Of a stretch of 64,000 bases of DNA, positions 22,811 through 34,142 are shown one piece after another (within the stretch, counting starts at the first letter, position 1; each line of letters opens with the position of its first letter). The translations under genes and the position numbers were made by a program. The stretch covers positions 29,481,476 through 29,545,475 of the forward strand of contig NC_092235.1 of NCBI RefSeq assembly GCF_036320965.1. The letters are read 5' to 3'. Source of the DNA: Panulirus ornatus (lineage: Eukaryota > Arthropoda > Malacostraca > Decapoda > Palinuridae). The notes under the pieces are model-generated. The model had not been told where the DNA came from. It saw nothing but the letters and a program-made list of their open reading frames with translations, and did no database searches.

Positions 22811-22908
22811 CCTGAAGACTGTATGAAGCCAGAAGGACAGCTTGCTCATGGTTACATCGTAGCTTACCCTCCAACACATCTTGCTTAACCTGCAGGAAGT
22901 AGTGAGAC
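22811..22908 (-). CDS. Pez: Pez/PTPN14/PTPN21-like phosphatase, coding exon 3 (intact copy)
   Basis: This 98-bp exon encodes (R)SHYFLQVKQDVLEGKLRC followed by NHEQAVLLASYSLQ, the FERM F2 helix region. PTPN14/21 have a YxYYLQxKxDxLEGxLxC...EQAxxLASYxLQ pattern there. The acceptor is TCTTCCAG|GTC on the minus strand, and exon 2's trailing AG plus this G makes Arg. The donor is TTCAGG|GTTAGT, leaving phase 1. All three FERM exons therefore join in frame. The 61-residue open frame starting at the minus-strand ATG in this interval is a shifted-frame shadow. The exon lies inside the right copy of the 9.3-kb tandem duplication; its twin is at 9257-9353. Exon 4 and the PTP domain are not in the window. 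Confidence 0.87.
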
Positions 22909-23129
22909 CTGGAAGACCAAAACAACATCTGTTTAAAGCATTCCTCTCCAAGTCAGGCCAATCATTAAGACAAACAAGATGACATCAAACATCCTTAACA
23001 TAATCCAACATATATTTCACACTGTCCACTTACAACAACAGTATGCAAACACATGCACTCCTTTCTATATAAATGCCCTAAAACGATTCTGAGGTCTTCC
23101 AAGCAAGCATTTATATATATTATTTATTC

Positions 23130-23415
23130 ATTCATTATACTTGATCTCCGTTTCCTGTGTCAACAAGGTTACACCAGGAAACAGACGAAGAATGGCCCAT
23201 CCACTCATATACACATATATATACATAGACACCCATACGCACACATATACATACATATACATTATCATTATATCATACTTTGTCGCTGTCTCCCACATTA
23301 GCGAGGTAGCACAAGGAAACAGATGAAGAAAGGCCAAACCCATCCACATACACATGTATATACATCAACATCCACACACGCACTTATACATACCTAAACA
23401 TTTCAAAATATACAT
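23130..23415 (-). mobile_element. two consecutive truncated RTE 3' tails (right copy)
   Basis: Twin of 9575-9855, in Pez intron 2. Confidence 0.65.
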
Positions 23416-23419
23416 TTCT

Positions 23420-25765
23420 TTTTTTTTTTTTGCTTTGTCGCTGTCTCCCGCGTTTGCGAGGTAGCGCAAGGAAACAGACGAAAAGAAATGGCCCAACCCA
23501 CCCCCATACACATGTATATATATACCTCCACACACGCAAATATACATACCTACACAGCTTTCCATGGTTTACCCCAGACGCTTCACATGCCCTGATTCAA
23601 TCCACTGACAGCACATCAACCCCGGTATACCACATCGTTCCAATTCACTCTATTCCTTGCCCTCCTTTCACCCTCCTGCATGTTCAGGCCCCGATCACAC
23701 AAAATCTTTTTCACTCCATCTTTCCACCTCCAATCTGGTCTCCCACTTCTCCTCGTTCCCTCCACCTCCGACACATATATCCTCTTGGTCAATCTTTCCT
23801 CACTCATTCTCTCAATGTGCCCAAACCATTTCAAAACACCCTTTTCTGCTCTCTCAACCACGCTCTTTTTATTTCCACACATCTCTCTTACCCTATTATT
23901 ACTTACTCGATCAAACCACCTCACACCACACATTGTCCTCAAACATCTCATTTCAGGCACATCCATCCTCCTGCGCACAACTCTATCCATAGCCCACGCC
24001 TCACAACCATACAACATTGTTGGAACCACTATTCCTTCAAACATACCCATTTTTGCTTTCCAAGATAATGTTCTCAACTTCCACACATTCTTCAAGGCTC
24101 CCAGGATTTTCGCCCCCTCCCCCACACTATGATCCACTTCCGCTTCCATGGTTCCATCCGCTGCCAGATCCACTCCCAGATATCTAAAACACTTTACTTC
24201 CTCCAGTTTTTCTCCATTCAAACTTACCTCCCAATTGACTTGACTCTCAACCTTACTGTACCTAATAACCTTGCTCTTATTTACATTTACTCTTAACTTT
24301 CTTCTTTCACACACTTTACCAAACTCAGTCACCAGCTTCTGCAGTTTCTCACATGAATCAGCCACCAGCGCTGTATCATCAGCGAACAACAACTGACTCA
24401 CTTCCCAAGCTCTCTCATCCCCAACAGACTTCATACTTGCCCCTCTTTCCAAAAACTCTTGCATTTACCTCCCTAACAACCCCATCCATAAACAAATTAA
24501 ACAACCATGGAGACATCACACACCCCTGCCGCAAACCTACATTCACTGAGAACCAATCACTTTCCTCTCTTCCTACACGTACACATGCCTTACATCCTCG
24601 ATAAAAACTTTTCACTGCTTCTAACAACTTGCCTCCCACACCATATATTCTTAATACCTTCCACAGAGCATCTCTATCAACTCTATCATATGCCTTCTCC
24701 AGATCCATAAATGCTACATACAAATCCATTTGCTTTTCTAAGTATTTCTCACATACATTCTTCAAAGCAAACACCTGATCCACACATCCTTTACCACTTC
24801 TGAAACCACACTGCTCTTCCCCAATCTGATGCTCTGTACATGCCTTCACTCTCTCAATCAATACCCTCCCATATAATTTATCAGGAATACTCAACAAACT
24901 TATACCTCTCTAATTTGAGCACTCACTCTTATCCCCTTTGCCCTTGTACAATGGCACTATGCACGCATTCTGCCAATCCTCAGGCACCTCACCATGAGTC
25001 ATACATACATTAAATAACCTTACCAACCACTCAATAATACAGTCAACTCCTTTTTTAATAAATTCCACTGTAATACCATCCAAACCTGCTGCCTTGACGG
25101 CTTTCATCTTCAGCAAAGCTTTTACTACCTCTTCTTTGTTTACCAAATCATTTTCCCTAACCCTCTCACTTTGCACACCACCTCAACCAAGACACCCTAT
25201 ATCTGCCACTCTATCATCAAACACATTCAACAAACCTTCAAAATACTCACTCCATCTCCTTCTCACATCCCCACTACTTGTTATCACCTCCCCATTTGCG
25301 CCCTTCACTGAAGTTCCCATTTGCTCCATTGTCTTACGCACTTTATTTACCTCCTTCCAGAACATCTCTTAATTCTCCCTAAAATTTAATGATACTCTCT
25401 CACCCCAACTCTCATTTGCCCTCTTTTTCACCTCTTGCACCTTTCTCTTGACCTCCTGTCTCTTTCTTTTATACATCTCCCACTCAATTGCATTTTTTCC
25501 CTGCAAAAATAATCCAAATGCCTCTCTCTTCTCTTTCACTAATAATCTTACTTCTTCATCCCACCACTCACTACCCTTTCTAATCAACCCACCTCCCACT
25601 CTTCTCATGCCACAAGCATCTTTTGCGCAATCCATCACTGATTCCCTAAATACATCCCATTCCTCCCCCACTCCCCTTACTTCCATTGTTCTCACCTTTT
25701 TCCATTCTGTACTCAGTCTCTCCTGGTACTTCCTCACACAAGTCTCCTTCCCAAGCTCACTTACT
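23420..25765 (-). mobile_element. RTE-clade LINE, 5'-truncated (copy R5)
   Basis: Poly(T) at the plus-strand start marks the poly(A) end. Minus-strand reading begins in the linker (RKYQERLSTEWKKVR near 25730). An intact GGGLIRKGSEWWDEEVRLLV segment (near 25590-25550) shows the uninterrupted family reading. RT blocks lie at 25170-24440 and an open block at 24464-23616 contains LLFADDTALVADS and the C-terminus. Breaks: stops near 25372, 25180 and 24910 and a frameshift near 24455 where an extra A sits in the LERGAS region. This copy and R1 are the inferred partners of the duplication. Confidence 0.85.
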
Positions 25766-25769
25766 CATA

Positions 25770-25885
25770 TCAACACATATACATATACATACATATACAC
25801 AGACATATACACGTGTACAGATACATACTTGCTTGCCTTCATCCATTCCTGGCACTCACCTGCCCCACAGGAAAAATGGGTTATC
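25770..25885 (-). mobile_element. RTE tail scrap
   Basis: TACATATAC microsatellite plus TTGCCTTCATCCATTCCTGG, the inner part of the RTE 3' UTR in minus orientation. Confidence 0.55.
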
Positions 25886-26720
25886 ATATTCATGAATGAG
25901 AGGTCAGGAAGGTAAGTGCATGGCTCTTAGAAAGGAAGGAAAGGCTCTGCAGTATGAAGAGGGGTGGGAGCCTAAGAAGCAAGTTTCAGTTGATACTTTT
26001 GAATAATACAGCCCTGGTGGCAGACTAGAGTAAGAACTTGTAGAAACTGGTATATGAGTTTGGGATAGGTTGTGAAAGAGGAAGTTGGAAGTTGATGTGA
26101 ATAAAAGTAAAGTTATGACGTGTAGCTGTGGAGAAAAGAAAGGTTGGTTTGAGTACAAGTTTGAATGAAGAGCCCGGAAGGGGTAGATTGCTTTAGTGAT
26201 CTGGGAGTGGTTACATCAATGAATGGACCTATGGCAGATACAATAAAACACAGGGTGTATGATGGGCCAAAGGACCTGGAGGCAGTGAGGAGTGAGTAGA
26301 AAGGGAGGTCACTGTACATGAGGGTAAAGATGGGTATATCTCATTGTTTAATAGTCCCATCAGTGATGAATGGGAGTGAATCATGGCCATTAAATAGAAA
26401 AGAACATAAGCAGGTGGATGCACTGGAAATGAAATTCTTAAAGACAATATGCATAGTGAGGAGGGCTGACATTGTAAAGAATTACAGTCTGACAGAGAAG
26501 CATGGTAGTAAGTTGATTATGACTGAAAGAGCTGAAACAGGTGTGCTGAAGTGTTCGTGACATGGGAGGGGATGAGTGAAGAGAGACTGACTTTGAGGAT
26601 GTATGCATCAGAAGTGAGGAAAGCAAGGAGGAGGAGAATATCAAAAAGGAGATGGAAGGATGGATTGAAAGATGCCTCGAGTTATTAGAGCCAGAACATG
26701 CCAGAGGGGGTAAAGCAAAC
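25886..26720 (+). mobile_element. old LINE fragment (RT end and C-terminal domain), strongly decayed
   Basis: Plus-strand scraps align with RTE landmarks: NNTALVAD for ADDTALVAD (near 26005), VNKSK (near 26098), KMGISHCLIVPSVMNGSESW (26327 onward; family MGMFEGIVVPTMLYGCEAW), VDALEMKFLKTIC and RRWKDGLK (near 26650). More diverged than the other copies, so an older insertion or related family. It ends just left of Pez exon 2. Confidence 0.6.
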
Positions 26721-26739
26721 TACTTGAAAGACAACTCAC

Positions 26740-26915
26740 CTTGTGACATCATCTTGCAGAAGAGATACATCATGAATATAATACAAGACAGCTAAAGAAA
26801 GGGCTGGGGACTGGGCATATTTATCTAACTGTTTCTTCAGTGGTCGATCAAGCTCTACCCATCGGACTTTCGGATATGGCTTTTTGCTCATATAACGAAG
26901 TCCAAAAAACTCGGG
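26740..26915 (-). CDS. Pez: Pez/PTPN14/PTPN21-like phosphatase, coding exon 2 (FERM)
   Basis: This exon of 176 bp encodes 58 codons plus two bases: PEFFGLRYMSKKPYPKVRWV, then ELDRPLKKQLDKYAQ and LLQDDVT. The FFGL, RWVELDRPLKKQLDKYA and LxxDVTR landmarks are the end of FERM F1 and start of F2, as in PTPN14/PTPN21 and closely related arthropod Pez. The minus-strand acceptor is TTTCAG|CCC, preceded by a pyrimidine-rich tract; the donor is ACAAG|GTGAGT. Entry phase is 0, matching exon 1, and exit phase is 2, matching exon 3, whose first base completes the Arg codon. Intron 1 is about 4.8 kb and filled by RTE pieces. A decayed LINE ends just left of the donor. No inactivating change is seen. Confidence 0.88.
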
Positions 26916-27439
26916 CTGAAATTGAAAGAATTTTCACTCAATTGTATTTAAGAAACATAAAAGAAGGGATAAAAAATTACATATGATCACTGCAAATACC
27001 AAATGATGCATTTCCTTTCATACAAAAGAACAAAACAGTCTTACCTTTAAACTGCAAATGCTACAAATCAAACCTTTTTCATCCACACTAACTGTCTCTC
27101 TCACAATACTCCCTTAATCCATCTTCCATCTCATCCTAATTCCTCCAACAGTAAGTGCACTTGTCTCACTTAAATTTGGTTCTATTCATCACTCTCACAC
27201 CTTCCATCTAAAAGACAAACTCACCTCAACAAAACAAGTCTTCTCTACACTAAATCTCCAATATTCTTCCCACTCCAACCTCCCTTTTTTTCAACAGCTC
27301 TTCAAGCAATTACAGGCCCACATTATAAAGGAAGACAAGTTACAGGCTTCAGAACAGATATGTTTGTAAAATATCCTATATTGTAGTTGTGAAGGGAAAA
27401 CAGATGTCCAATTTTCCAACTGTCAAATCGCCAACACAC
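26916..27439. other. Pez intron 1, nothing further recognised
   Basis: AT-rich, without coding signal or clear repeat. It begins with the exon 2 acceptor and its pyrimidine tract. Confidence 0.5.
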
Positions 27440-28944
27440 ATTCTTGAAGCAGGAGTTGTGTGAGTGTGTGATAGCGTGTAAGAAAGTATATTTGAAATTA
27501 ATGTGGGTAAAACTGTAAGTGGATTGTGAGAGATGGGTAATTAATGGAGTATTGCAACTGGCCATAAGAAGAAAGATCATGAAAGGCAAGTGTTTGGGGA
27601 GCAGATAAGTGAGTGTGTCAGCAGCTTTGGTGCACGAGACCAGGTATTAGTGATGGGTGATTGAGATGCGAAGGTAACTAATGTGGCAGATGAGGGTATA
27701 ATTAGTCCAAATGGGGTATTCAGTGTTATGAACAGAAATGATGAAGAGCTTGTGGAGCTGTCTGCTGAAAAAAGACTGATGATTGGGAATACCTGGTTTA
27801 AAAAGAGAGATATACATAAGTGTATGTATATGAGTAGGAGAGATGGTCAACAGGCACTATTACATGTTAACTGACAGGAGTGTAAAAGATACACTTTTGT
27901 ATGTAAATGTACTGAGAGGGGCAGCCGATAGGATGTCTGATCACAATCTTGTGGAGGTGAAGGTGAAGATTTGTAGAGGTTTTCAAAAGGAGACAATGTT
28001 GGGGAAAGGATTGTGGTGAGAGTATGTGAGCTTGGAAAGGAGACTTGTGTGAAGAAATACCAGCAAATACTGAGAGTAGAATGGCAAAAGATGACAGCAA
28101 ATGAAGAGAAGAGGGAAGTGTGGTAAAGAATGAGAGGTACTTTAGGAAGCAGTGATGAAATATGCTTGAGATGCATATAGCATGAGAAAGGTGGGAGGTG
28201 GCAGATTATGTAGAAGGTAAAGAGTGGTGGGATGAAGTAAAGATGCAAGTGAAAGAGAAAAGAGAGACATCTGGGTAGTACTTACACGTAAGGAGTGCAA
28301 ATGATTGGGAGACGTACAGGAAAAAGTGGCAGGAGTTCAAAAGGAAGGTGCAGGGGTTGAAAAAAGAGGGCAAATGAGAGATGGGGTGAGAGAGCATCAT
28401 TAAACTTTAGAGAATGAAAAGATGTTTTGGAAAGAGGTAAAAATAAAGTGTGAAAGACAAGAGAACAAAAGGGAACACTGGTGAAGCGGACAAAGGGGGA
28501 AGTGTTAACAAGTAGTGATGCAGTGAGTAATTTGAGGGACTGTTAAATGTGTTTGATGACAGAGTGACAAATGAAGGGTGTTTTGGTCAGGGTGGTATGC
28601 AAAGTGTCATAGAAAGTGGTTTGGTGACGAGAGAAAAAGTGGTGAAAGCCTTGTGGAAGATGAAATGCAGCAAAGCAGAGGGAGTTGATTACACTGCAGT
28701 TGAATTTATTATGAAAGAGGTTACTGTATTGTTGATTGGTTGGTAAGGATTTAATGTATGTATGGATCACGGTGAAGTGCCTGAGGAATGGCAGAATGCA
28801 TGGATAGTGCCACTGTATAAAGATAAGGGGGATAAAGGTTAGTGTTCAAACTACAAAGGCATACGTTTGAGTATACAAAGTAAATTGCATGGGAGGGTAT
28901 TAACTGAGAGCATGAAGGTATGCACAGAGCATCACGTAACAGAC
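27440..28944 (+). mobile_element. RTE LINE, both ends lost, decayed (copy R7)
   Basis: Starts in the endonuclease (KQELCECVIACKKV-like near 27450), with GNTWFKKRDIHK at about 27790-27825, DRMSDHNLVE at about 27928, and linker and RT start to TAVEFIMK at about 28700 and CTEH at 28925. Numerous frameshifts and stops. It lies in Pez intron 1. Confidence 0.75.
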
Positions 28945-30810
28945 AAAGAAACATATCCACTCACATACATGCATATATACATATATGATCATACACGTAT
29001 ATATCATATATTTATATTTTCTATACTTAATTGCTGTTTCCCGTGTCAGCAAGGTAGCACCAGGAAACAGATGAAGAATGGCCCATCCACTCATATATAC
29101 ATACATATATATACATAAATGCCTATACATGCACATATACATATCAACATATACACACATACAGACATATACATATATACACATGTACATATTCATACTT
29201 GCTTGCCTTCATCCATTCCTGGTGCTACCCCACTCCAAGGAAACAGCATCGCTAATCCCAGCTTCAGTGAATTAGTGCAAGGAAAACAGAAAAAAAATAA
29301 AGGCCACATTCATTTGCACTCGGTCTCTAGCTGTCATATGTAATGCACTAAAACCATAGCTCCCTATCCACATCCAGCCCCCCATGTTTCACATGCCCTG
29401 GTTCAGTCCATTGACAGCACGTCGATTCCGGTAAGCTACATCGTTCCAATTCACTTTATTCCTTGCATGCCTTTCACCCTCCTCTATGTTTCAGCCCTAA
29501 TCGGTCAACACCTATTTCACTCCATCCTTCGACCTCCAATTTAGTATCCTGCTTCACTGTGTTCCTCCACTTCTGACACATTTATCCTCTTTGTTAACCT
29601 TTCCCCACTAATTCTCTCTATATGTCCAAACCATTTAAACACACCCTCTTCTGTTCTCTCAACCACACTCTTTTTTATTACCAGACATCTCTTACCCTTT
29701 CATTACTTAATCAAACCACCTCACATCACATATTGTCCTCAAACATTTCATTTCCAACACATTCATCCTCCTCCATACAACACTATATATAGCCCATGCC
29801 TCGCGACCATATAACATTGTTGGAACTACTTTTCCTTCAAACATACTCATTTTTGCTCGCCAAGATAACATTCTCTCCTTACACTCATTCTTCATCAGTC
29901 CCAGAACCTTCGCCCTTTCCCCAGCCCTGTAAGTCACTTCTGCTTCCATTTGCTGCTAAGTCCACTCCCAGATATCTAAAACACTTCACTTCCAATTCTT
30001 CTCCATTCAATCTTACCTCCCAATTAACCTGTCCCTCAACCCTACTGAACCTAATAACCCCCCTCTTATTCACAATTACTCTCAACTTTCTCCTTTCACA
30101 CACTCTTCCAAACTCAGTCACCAACTTCTGCAGTTTCTCACCTGAATCAGAAACTAGAGCTGTGTCATCGGCAAACAACAATTGACTCACTTCCCAGGCC
30201 CTCTCATCCACAACAGACTATATATTCACCCCTCTCTCCAAAACTCTTGCATTTACCTCCCTAACCACCCCATCCGTAAACAAATTAACCAACCACGGGG
30301 ACATCACACACCCCTGCCGCAGACCGACATTCACTGGGAAACAATCACTCTCCTCTCTTCCTACCTGTATACATGCCTTACATCCTTGGTAAAAGCTTTT
30401 CATAGCTTCTAGCAACTTACCTCCCACACCATATACTCTTAAGACCTTCCTCAAAGCATCTCTATCAATCCTTTCATATGCCTTTTCCAGATCCAAAAAT
30501 GCTACATACATATCCATCTGCTTTTCTAAATATTTCTCACACATATTCTTCAAAGCAAACACCTGATCCTCACATCCTCTACCACTTCTGAAACCACACT
30601 GCTCTTCCCCAATCCGATGCTTTGTGCATGCCTTTACCTTCTCAATCAATACCCTCCCATATAATTTTCCAGGAATACTCAACAAACTTATGCCTCTCTA
30701 GTTTGAACATTCACCTTTATCACCTTTATCCCCTGTGCATGCATTCTGCCAATCCTCAAGCAAATCACCATGATCCATACATACACTGAATATCCTTACC
30801 AACCAAAGTA
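28945..30810 (-). mobile_element. RTE LINE, 5'-truncated (copy R8)
   Basis: 3' tail at 28945-29340. The C-terminal region at 29400-29950 is frameshifted. The RT is open over 30685-30218 (LSIPGKLYGRVLIEKVKACT, FLDLEKAYERIDRDAL, GLRQGCVMSPWLVNLF) and, after a single stop codon near 30215, over 30211-29885 (LLFADDTALVSDSGEKLQKL, FRYLGVDLAANG). Confidence 0.82.
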
Positions 30811-30833
30811 GTGCCAGGAAAGAGATGAAAAAA

Positions 30834-30925
30834 GTCCATATCCACTTGCAACCATACATGAAGTGTTATGTGTAAAAAAAGTCCATATCCACTCGCAACC
30901 ATACATGAAGTGTTATGTGTAATGC
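30834..30925. repeat. short direct repeat, two copies
   Basis: GTCCATATCCACTxGCAACC followed by ATACATGAAGTGTTATGTGT appears twice in a row with a 46-47 bp offset, at the junction of two RTE copies. The second copy runs into RTE 3' UTR. Confidence 0.7.
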
Positions 30926-31600
30926 ACAAAAATCACAGCTCCCTATCCACATCCAGGCCCCACAGACCTTTCCGTGACTTATCCCGGATTTTTCACATGC
31001 ACTGGTTCAGTCAATTGGCGGCATGTCAACCCCAGTATACCTCATCGTTGCAATTCACTCTATTCCTTGCATACCTTTTCCCCTCCAGCATGTTCAGGCC
31101 CCAATCACTCAAAATCTTTTTCACTCCATCCTTCCATCTCCAATTTGGTTTCTCACTTCTTGTTCCTTCCACTTCTGACACATATATCCTCTTTGTCAAC
31201 CTTTCCTCATTCATTCTCTCCATAAATTCAAACCATTTCAACACACCCTTTTCTTCTCTCTCATCCTCATTCTTTTATTTCCACACCTCTCTCTTCCCCT
31301 TTCATTACTTATTCGTTCAAAACACCTCACACCACATATTTTCTTCAAATGTGTCATCCAACACATCCACCCTCCTCTACACAACCCTATCTACAGCCTA
31401 TGCTTCACAACCATATAGTATTGTTGGAACTAATATTCCTTCAAACATATCCATTTTTGCTCTCCAAGATAATGTTCTCTCTTTCCACACATTCTGCATC
31501 TCTCCCAGAATCTTCGCCCTCTCACCCCACAGATCCATTTGCTGGTAAGTCCACTACCAGCTATCTAAAACAATTTACTTCCTCCAATTCATACTTGCTT
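30926..31600 (-). mobile_element. RTE LINE C-terminal fragment (copy R9)
   Basis: Minus-strand C-terminal region with ERMNEERLTKRIYVSEVEGT at about 31220-31165 and NWRWKDGVKKILSDWGLNM at about 31145-31090, truncated near 31600 by another tail scrap (TTGCTTGCCTTCACCCATTC). It lies just left of the Pez exon 1 donor. Confidence 0.75.
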
Positions 31601-31727
31601 GCCTTCACCCATTCCTGATGCCATTGCTCAAGAAGCAACAAATATGCATGAAGGAAAGGAAAAAAAGGATAACATACATTTTCTAGCCTTCACCACACCC
31701 AATTGCTGTCCCCTGCATAGTACATAC

Positions 31728-31901
31728 CTGGTGAAGTGAAAGCCTTTGGCAAACATTATGTAAACAGTCCTGGCCTGTTGAATCTGCTGAGAGTGTGCAT
31801 TCTAACGTGGTCTTGTCCAACAGCTCTACACTGATGACAAGCACATTGCGGGACACCACATTGTACTGTCTTGTCTTTTTCAGTCGTAACTTGAAAGGCA
31901 T
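31728..31901 (-). CDS. Pez: Pez/PTPN14/PTPN21-like phosphatase, first coding exon (FERM N-terminus)
   Basis: Encodes 58 residues opening MPFKLRLKKTRQYNVVSRNV and including LECTLSADSTGQDCLHNV, the start of the FERM F1 (ubiquitin-like) lobe of the non-receptor tyrosine phosphatases Pez/PTPN14/PTPN21. Family members are cytosolic or junction-associated and link FERM-mediated cortical localisation to a C-terminal PTP domain. They are known partners of Hippo-pathway proteins such as Kibra and Yorkie/YAP. The minus-strand 3' edge reads CACCAG then GTATGT, a good donor in phase 0. The 5' edge is a TTGCAG acceptor six bases before the ATG, so the exon runs 31728-31907 and begins with six bases of 5' UTR. 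It implies at least one non-coding exon further right. The frame joins exactly to exon 2 (LHQ then PEFFGL). No stops. It is the only intact host coding sequence in its neighbourhood and is flanked on both sides by RTE fragments. Confidence 0.88.
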
Positions 31902-32097
31902 CTTAACCTGCAAGACGCCAATTGTGTTGGTACCTATTAGAATATAATTATCACTACCAACCTAACAAAACTCTTCATTAATAACAATATCAATAAATAG
32001 TCTGTATTTGATTATTCATTTTTGAACTGATACTTAAAGCTGTCACACAATAGAATTGTGTATCACTACACCTATTGTAAAATAAGGTAAAATAGCA

Positions 32098-33455
32098 AGA
32101 GGGGAAAGTGATTGGTTCCCAGTGAATGTCGATTTGCGACAAGGGTCTGTGATGTCTCCATGGTTGTTTAATCTGTTTATGGATAGGGTGGTTAGGGAGG
32201 TGAAAGCAAGAGTTTAGGAGAAAGGGGCAACTATGCAGTCTGTTGTCGATGAGAGGGCTTGGGAAGTGAGTCAGTTGTTGTTTGCTGATGATACAGCGCT
32301 GATAGTTGATTCAGGTGAGAAACTGCAAAGGTTGATGACTGAGTTTGGTAAAGTTTTGAAAAAAGAGAGTTGACAGTAAATGTGAATAAGAGCAAGGTCA
32401 TTAGGTTCAGTAGGGTTGAGGGGCAAGCTAATTGGGAGGTAAGTTTGAATGGAGGAAAAACTGGAGGAAGTGAAGAGTTTTAGACAACTGGGAGTGGACT
32501 TAGCAGCAGATGGAACCATGGAAGCGGAAGTGAGTCACAGGGAGGGGGCAAAGGTTCTGGGAGCATTGAAGAATGTGTCGAAGGCAAGATCGTTATCTTG
32601 GAGAGCGAAAATGGGTATGTTTAAAGGAACAGTGGTTCCAAAAATGTTATACGGTTGTGAGGTATGGGCTATAGATAGGGTTGTGCAGAGGAGGGTGGAT
32701 GTGTTGGAAATTAAATGTTCGGGGACAATATGCAGTGTGAGGTGGTTTGATCGAGTAAGAAATGAAAGGGTAAGAGGGATGTGTGGTAATAGTGAGGATG
32801 AGAGAGCAGAACAGGGTGTATTGAAATGGTTTGGTCACATGGAGAGAATGAGTGAGGAAAGACTGACAAAGAGGATATATGTGTCAAAGGTGGAGGGAAC
32901 AATAAGAAGTGGGAGACCAAACTGGAGGTGGAAGGACTGAGAGAAAAAGATTTTGAACGATCGGGGCCTGAACATACAGGAGGGTGAAAGGCGTGCAAGG
33001 AATAGAGTGAATTGGAACGATGTGGTATACCAGGGTAGAAGTGCTGCCAATGGATTGAACAAGGGCATGTGAAGCATCTGGGGTAAACGATGGAAAGGTC
33101 TGTGGGGCCTGGATGTGGAAAGGGAGCTGTGGTTTCAGAGCATTACACATAGACAGCTAAAGACTGAGGGTGAACGAATGTGGCCTTTTTGTCTTTTCCT
33201 GGTGCTACCTCGCTGGAAGGGGGGGGAGGGATGCTGTTTCCTGTGTGGCTGGGTGGCAACGGAAATGGATGAAGGCAACAAGTATGAATATGTACATGTG
33301 TACATATGTATATGTTTGTGTACGTATATGTACGTGCATGGCGTTTATATATACATATATGTGCATATGAGTGGTTGGGCCATTTTTCGTCTGTTTCCTT
33401 GCGCTACCTCGCTGATGTGGGAAACAGCGATTAAGTAAAATAAATTAATATAAAT
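32098..33455 (+). mobile_element. RTE LINE 3' half (copy R10)
   Basis: Starts at SDWFPVNVDLRQGSVMSPWLF (32108 onward), then LLFADDTALIVDSGEKLQ at about 32275-32330. A frameshift near 32356 follows, then an open block at 32449-32940 (C-terminal domain), and a full 3' UTR with both tail motifs ending in TAAGTAAAATAAATTAATA. It lies upstream of Pez exon 1. Confidence 0.82.
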
Positions 33456-33575
33456 AAGCATATCTACATTCGTGAATTTGTTCCTATTTCAGTTTTTGTA
33501 GGACTGCTTATTCTTTTTACAGATATCCTAAGTGAGGCCATCTTGGGTGAAAAATAAGAAAAAAGACAGCAGAAA

Positions 33576-33870
33576 TCAAAAATTGTTCTGCATGTGTTTG
33601 TAAACCTGACTCTTAAAGAAATATGAGCTATATGTAAAGAGAATGATAAAAAAAGGAAGAGTATTCCAAAGATCAGTTATTAGTGGGAAGGAGGAGGTAT
33701 TGTAAAAGCCAAGGTATCGTAGAAGCCAATCCTCATATGCTCTAAAATTTGGAAAGTGTATCAAAAGCTCAATACTACTCTGGAACCATTCATTTTTCTT
33801 CTTATAGAAAGATACATGTAGGACAAGTTGATGACGACTAAATTGCCAAATTCTGTTACATATGTGACCA
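33576..33870 (-). mobile_element. Jockey/CR1-like LINE C-terminal scrap
   Basis: The minus-strand frame contains HQLVLHVSFYKKKNEWFQSS, then LLIHFPNFRAYEDWLL and SSFPLITDLWNTLP. The last resembles the conserved SFFPRTxRLWNSLP ending of Jockey/CR1-type RT proteins. No other RT block is seen; identification rests on this motif order. Confidence 0.45.
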
Positions 33871-34142
33871 AAGAATGAAACAATTTTCAACACACTTTTT
33901 ATACAAATTATAAAATAAACATTGCATCTCACCTTTATCAGGTGACACTGGTGTAGAGCCGATGCATGGTGGAGACTCCCCACAGCATCTAGACACCACT
34001 CACCTCCACAGTATCATGCTACAATCCTGTATAACAAGAACATACTATGTTATATCACACTCTTAGAAGGGCTCAAGACTCAGACTATGTTTTAAGGTTA
34101 CAGCAACTAAATCTATTACACATTACAGCAAACTGTTTGCAG

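Larger units (their letters stand above)
10200..23800. repeat. right copy of the tandem segmental duplication (carries a 4226-bp LINE insertion)
   Basis: This is the second unit of the duplication, same orientation, almost identical to the left unit apart from scattered single-base differences and the insertion at 12888-17106. Without the insertion its length equals the left unit. It contains the intact Pez exon 3 and ends inside the RTE copy at 23420-25765. Confidence 0.85.

Noticed and set aside
22766..22951. 61-codon minus-strand frame over the exon 3 region
   Set aside because: Wrong frame; the conserved FERM peptide is in another frame bounded by splice sites.
34004..34026. A 23-bp minus-strand micro-exon candidate (TTATACAG acceptor, GTGGAG|GTGAGT donor) upstream of Pez exon 1
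   Set aside because: Splice signals alone are too common. Its ATG would be out of frame with Pez exon 1, and there is no supporting evidence.
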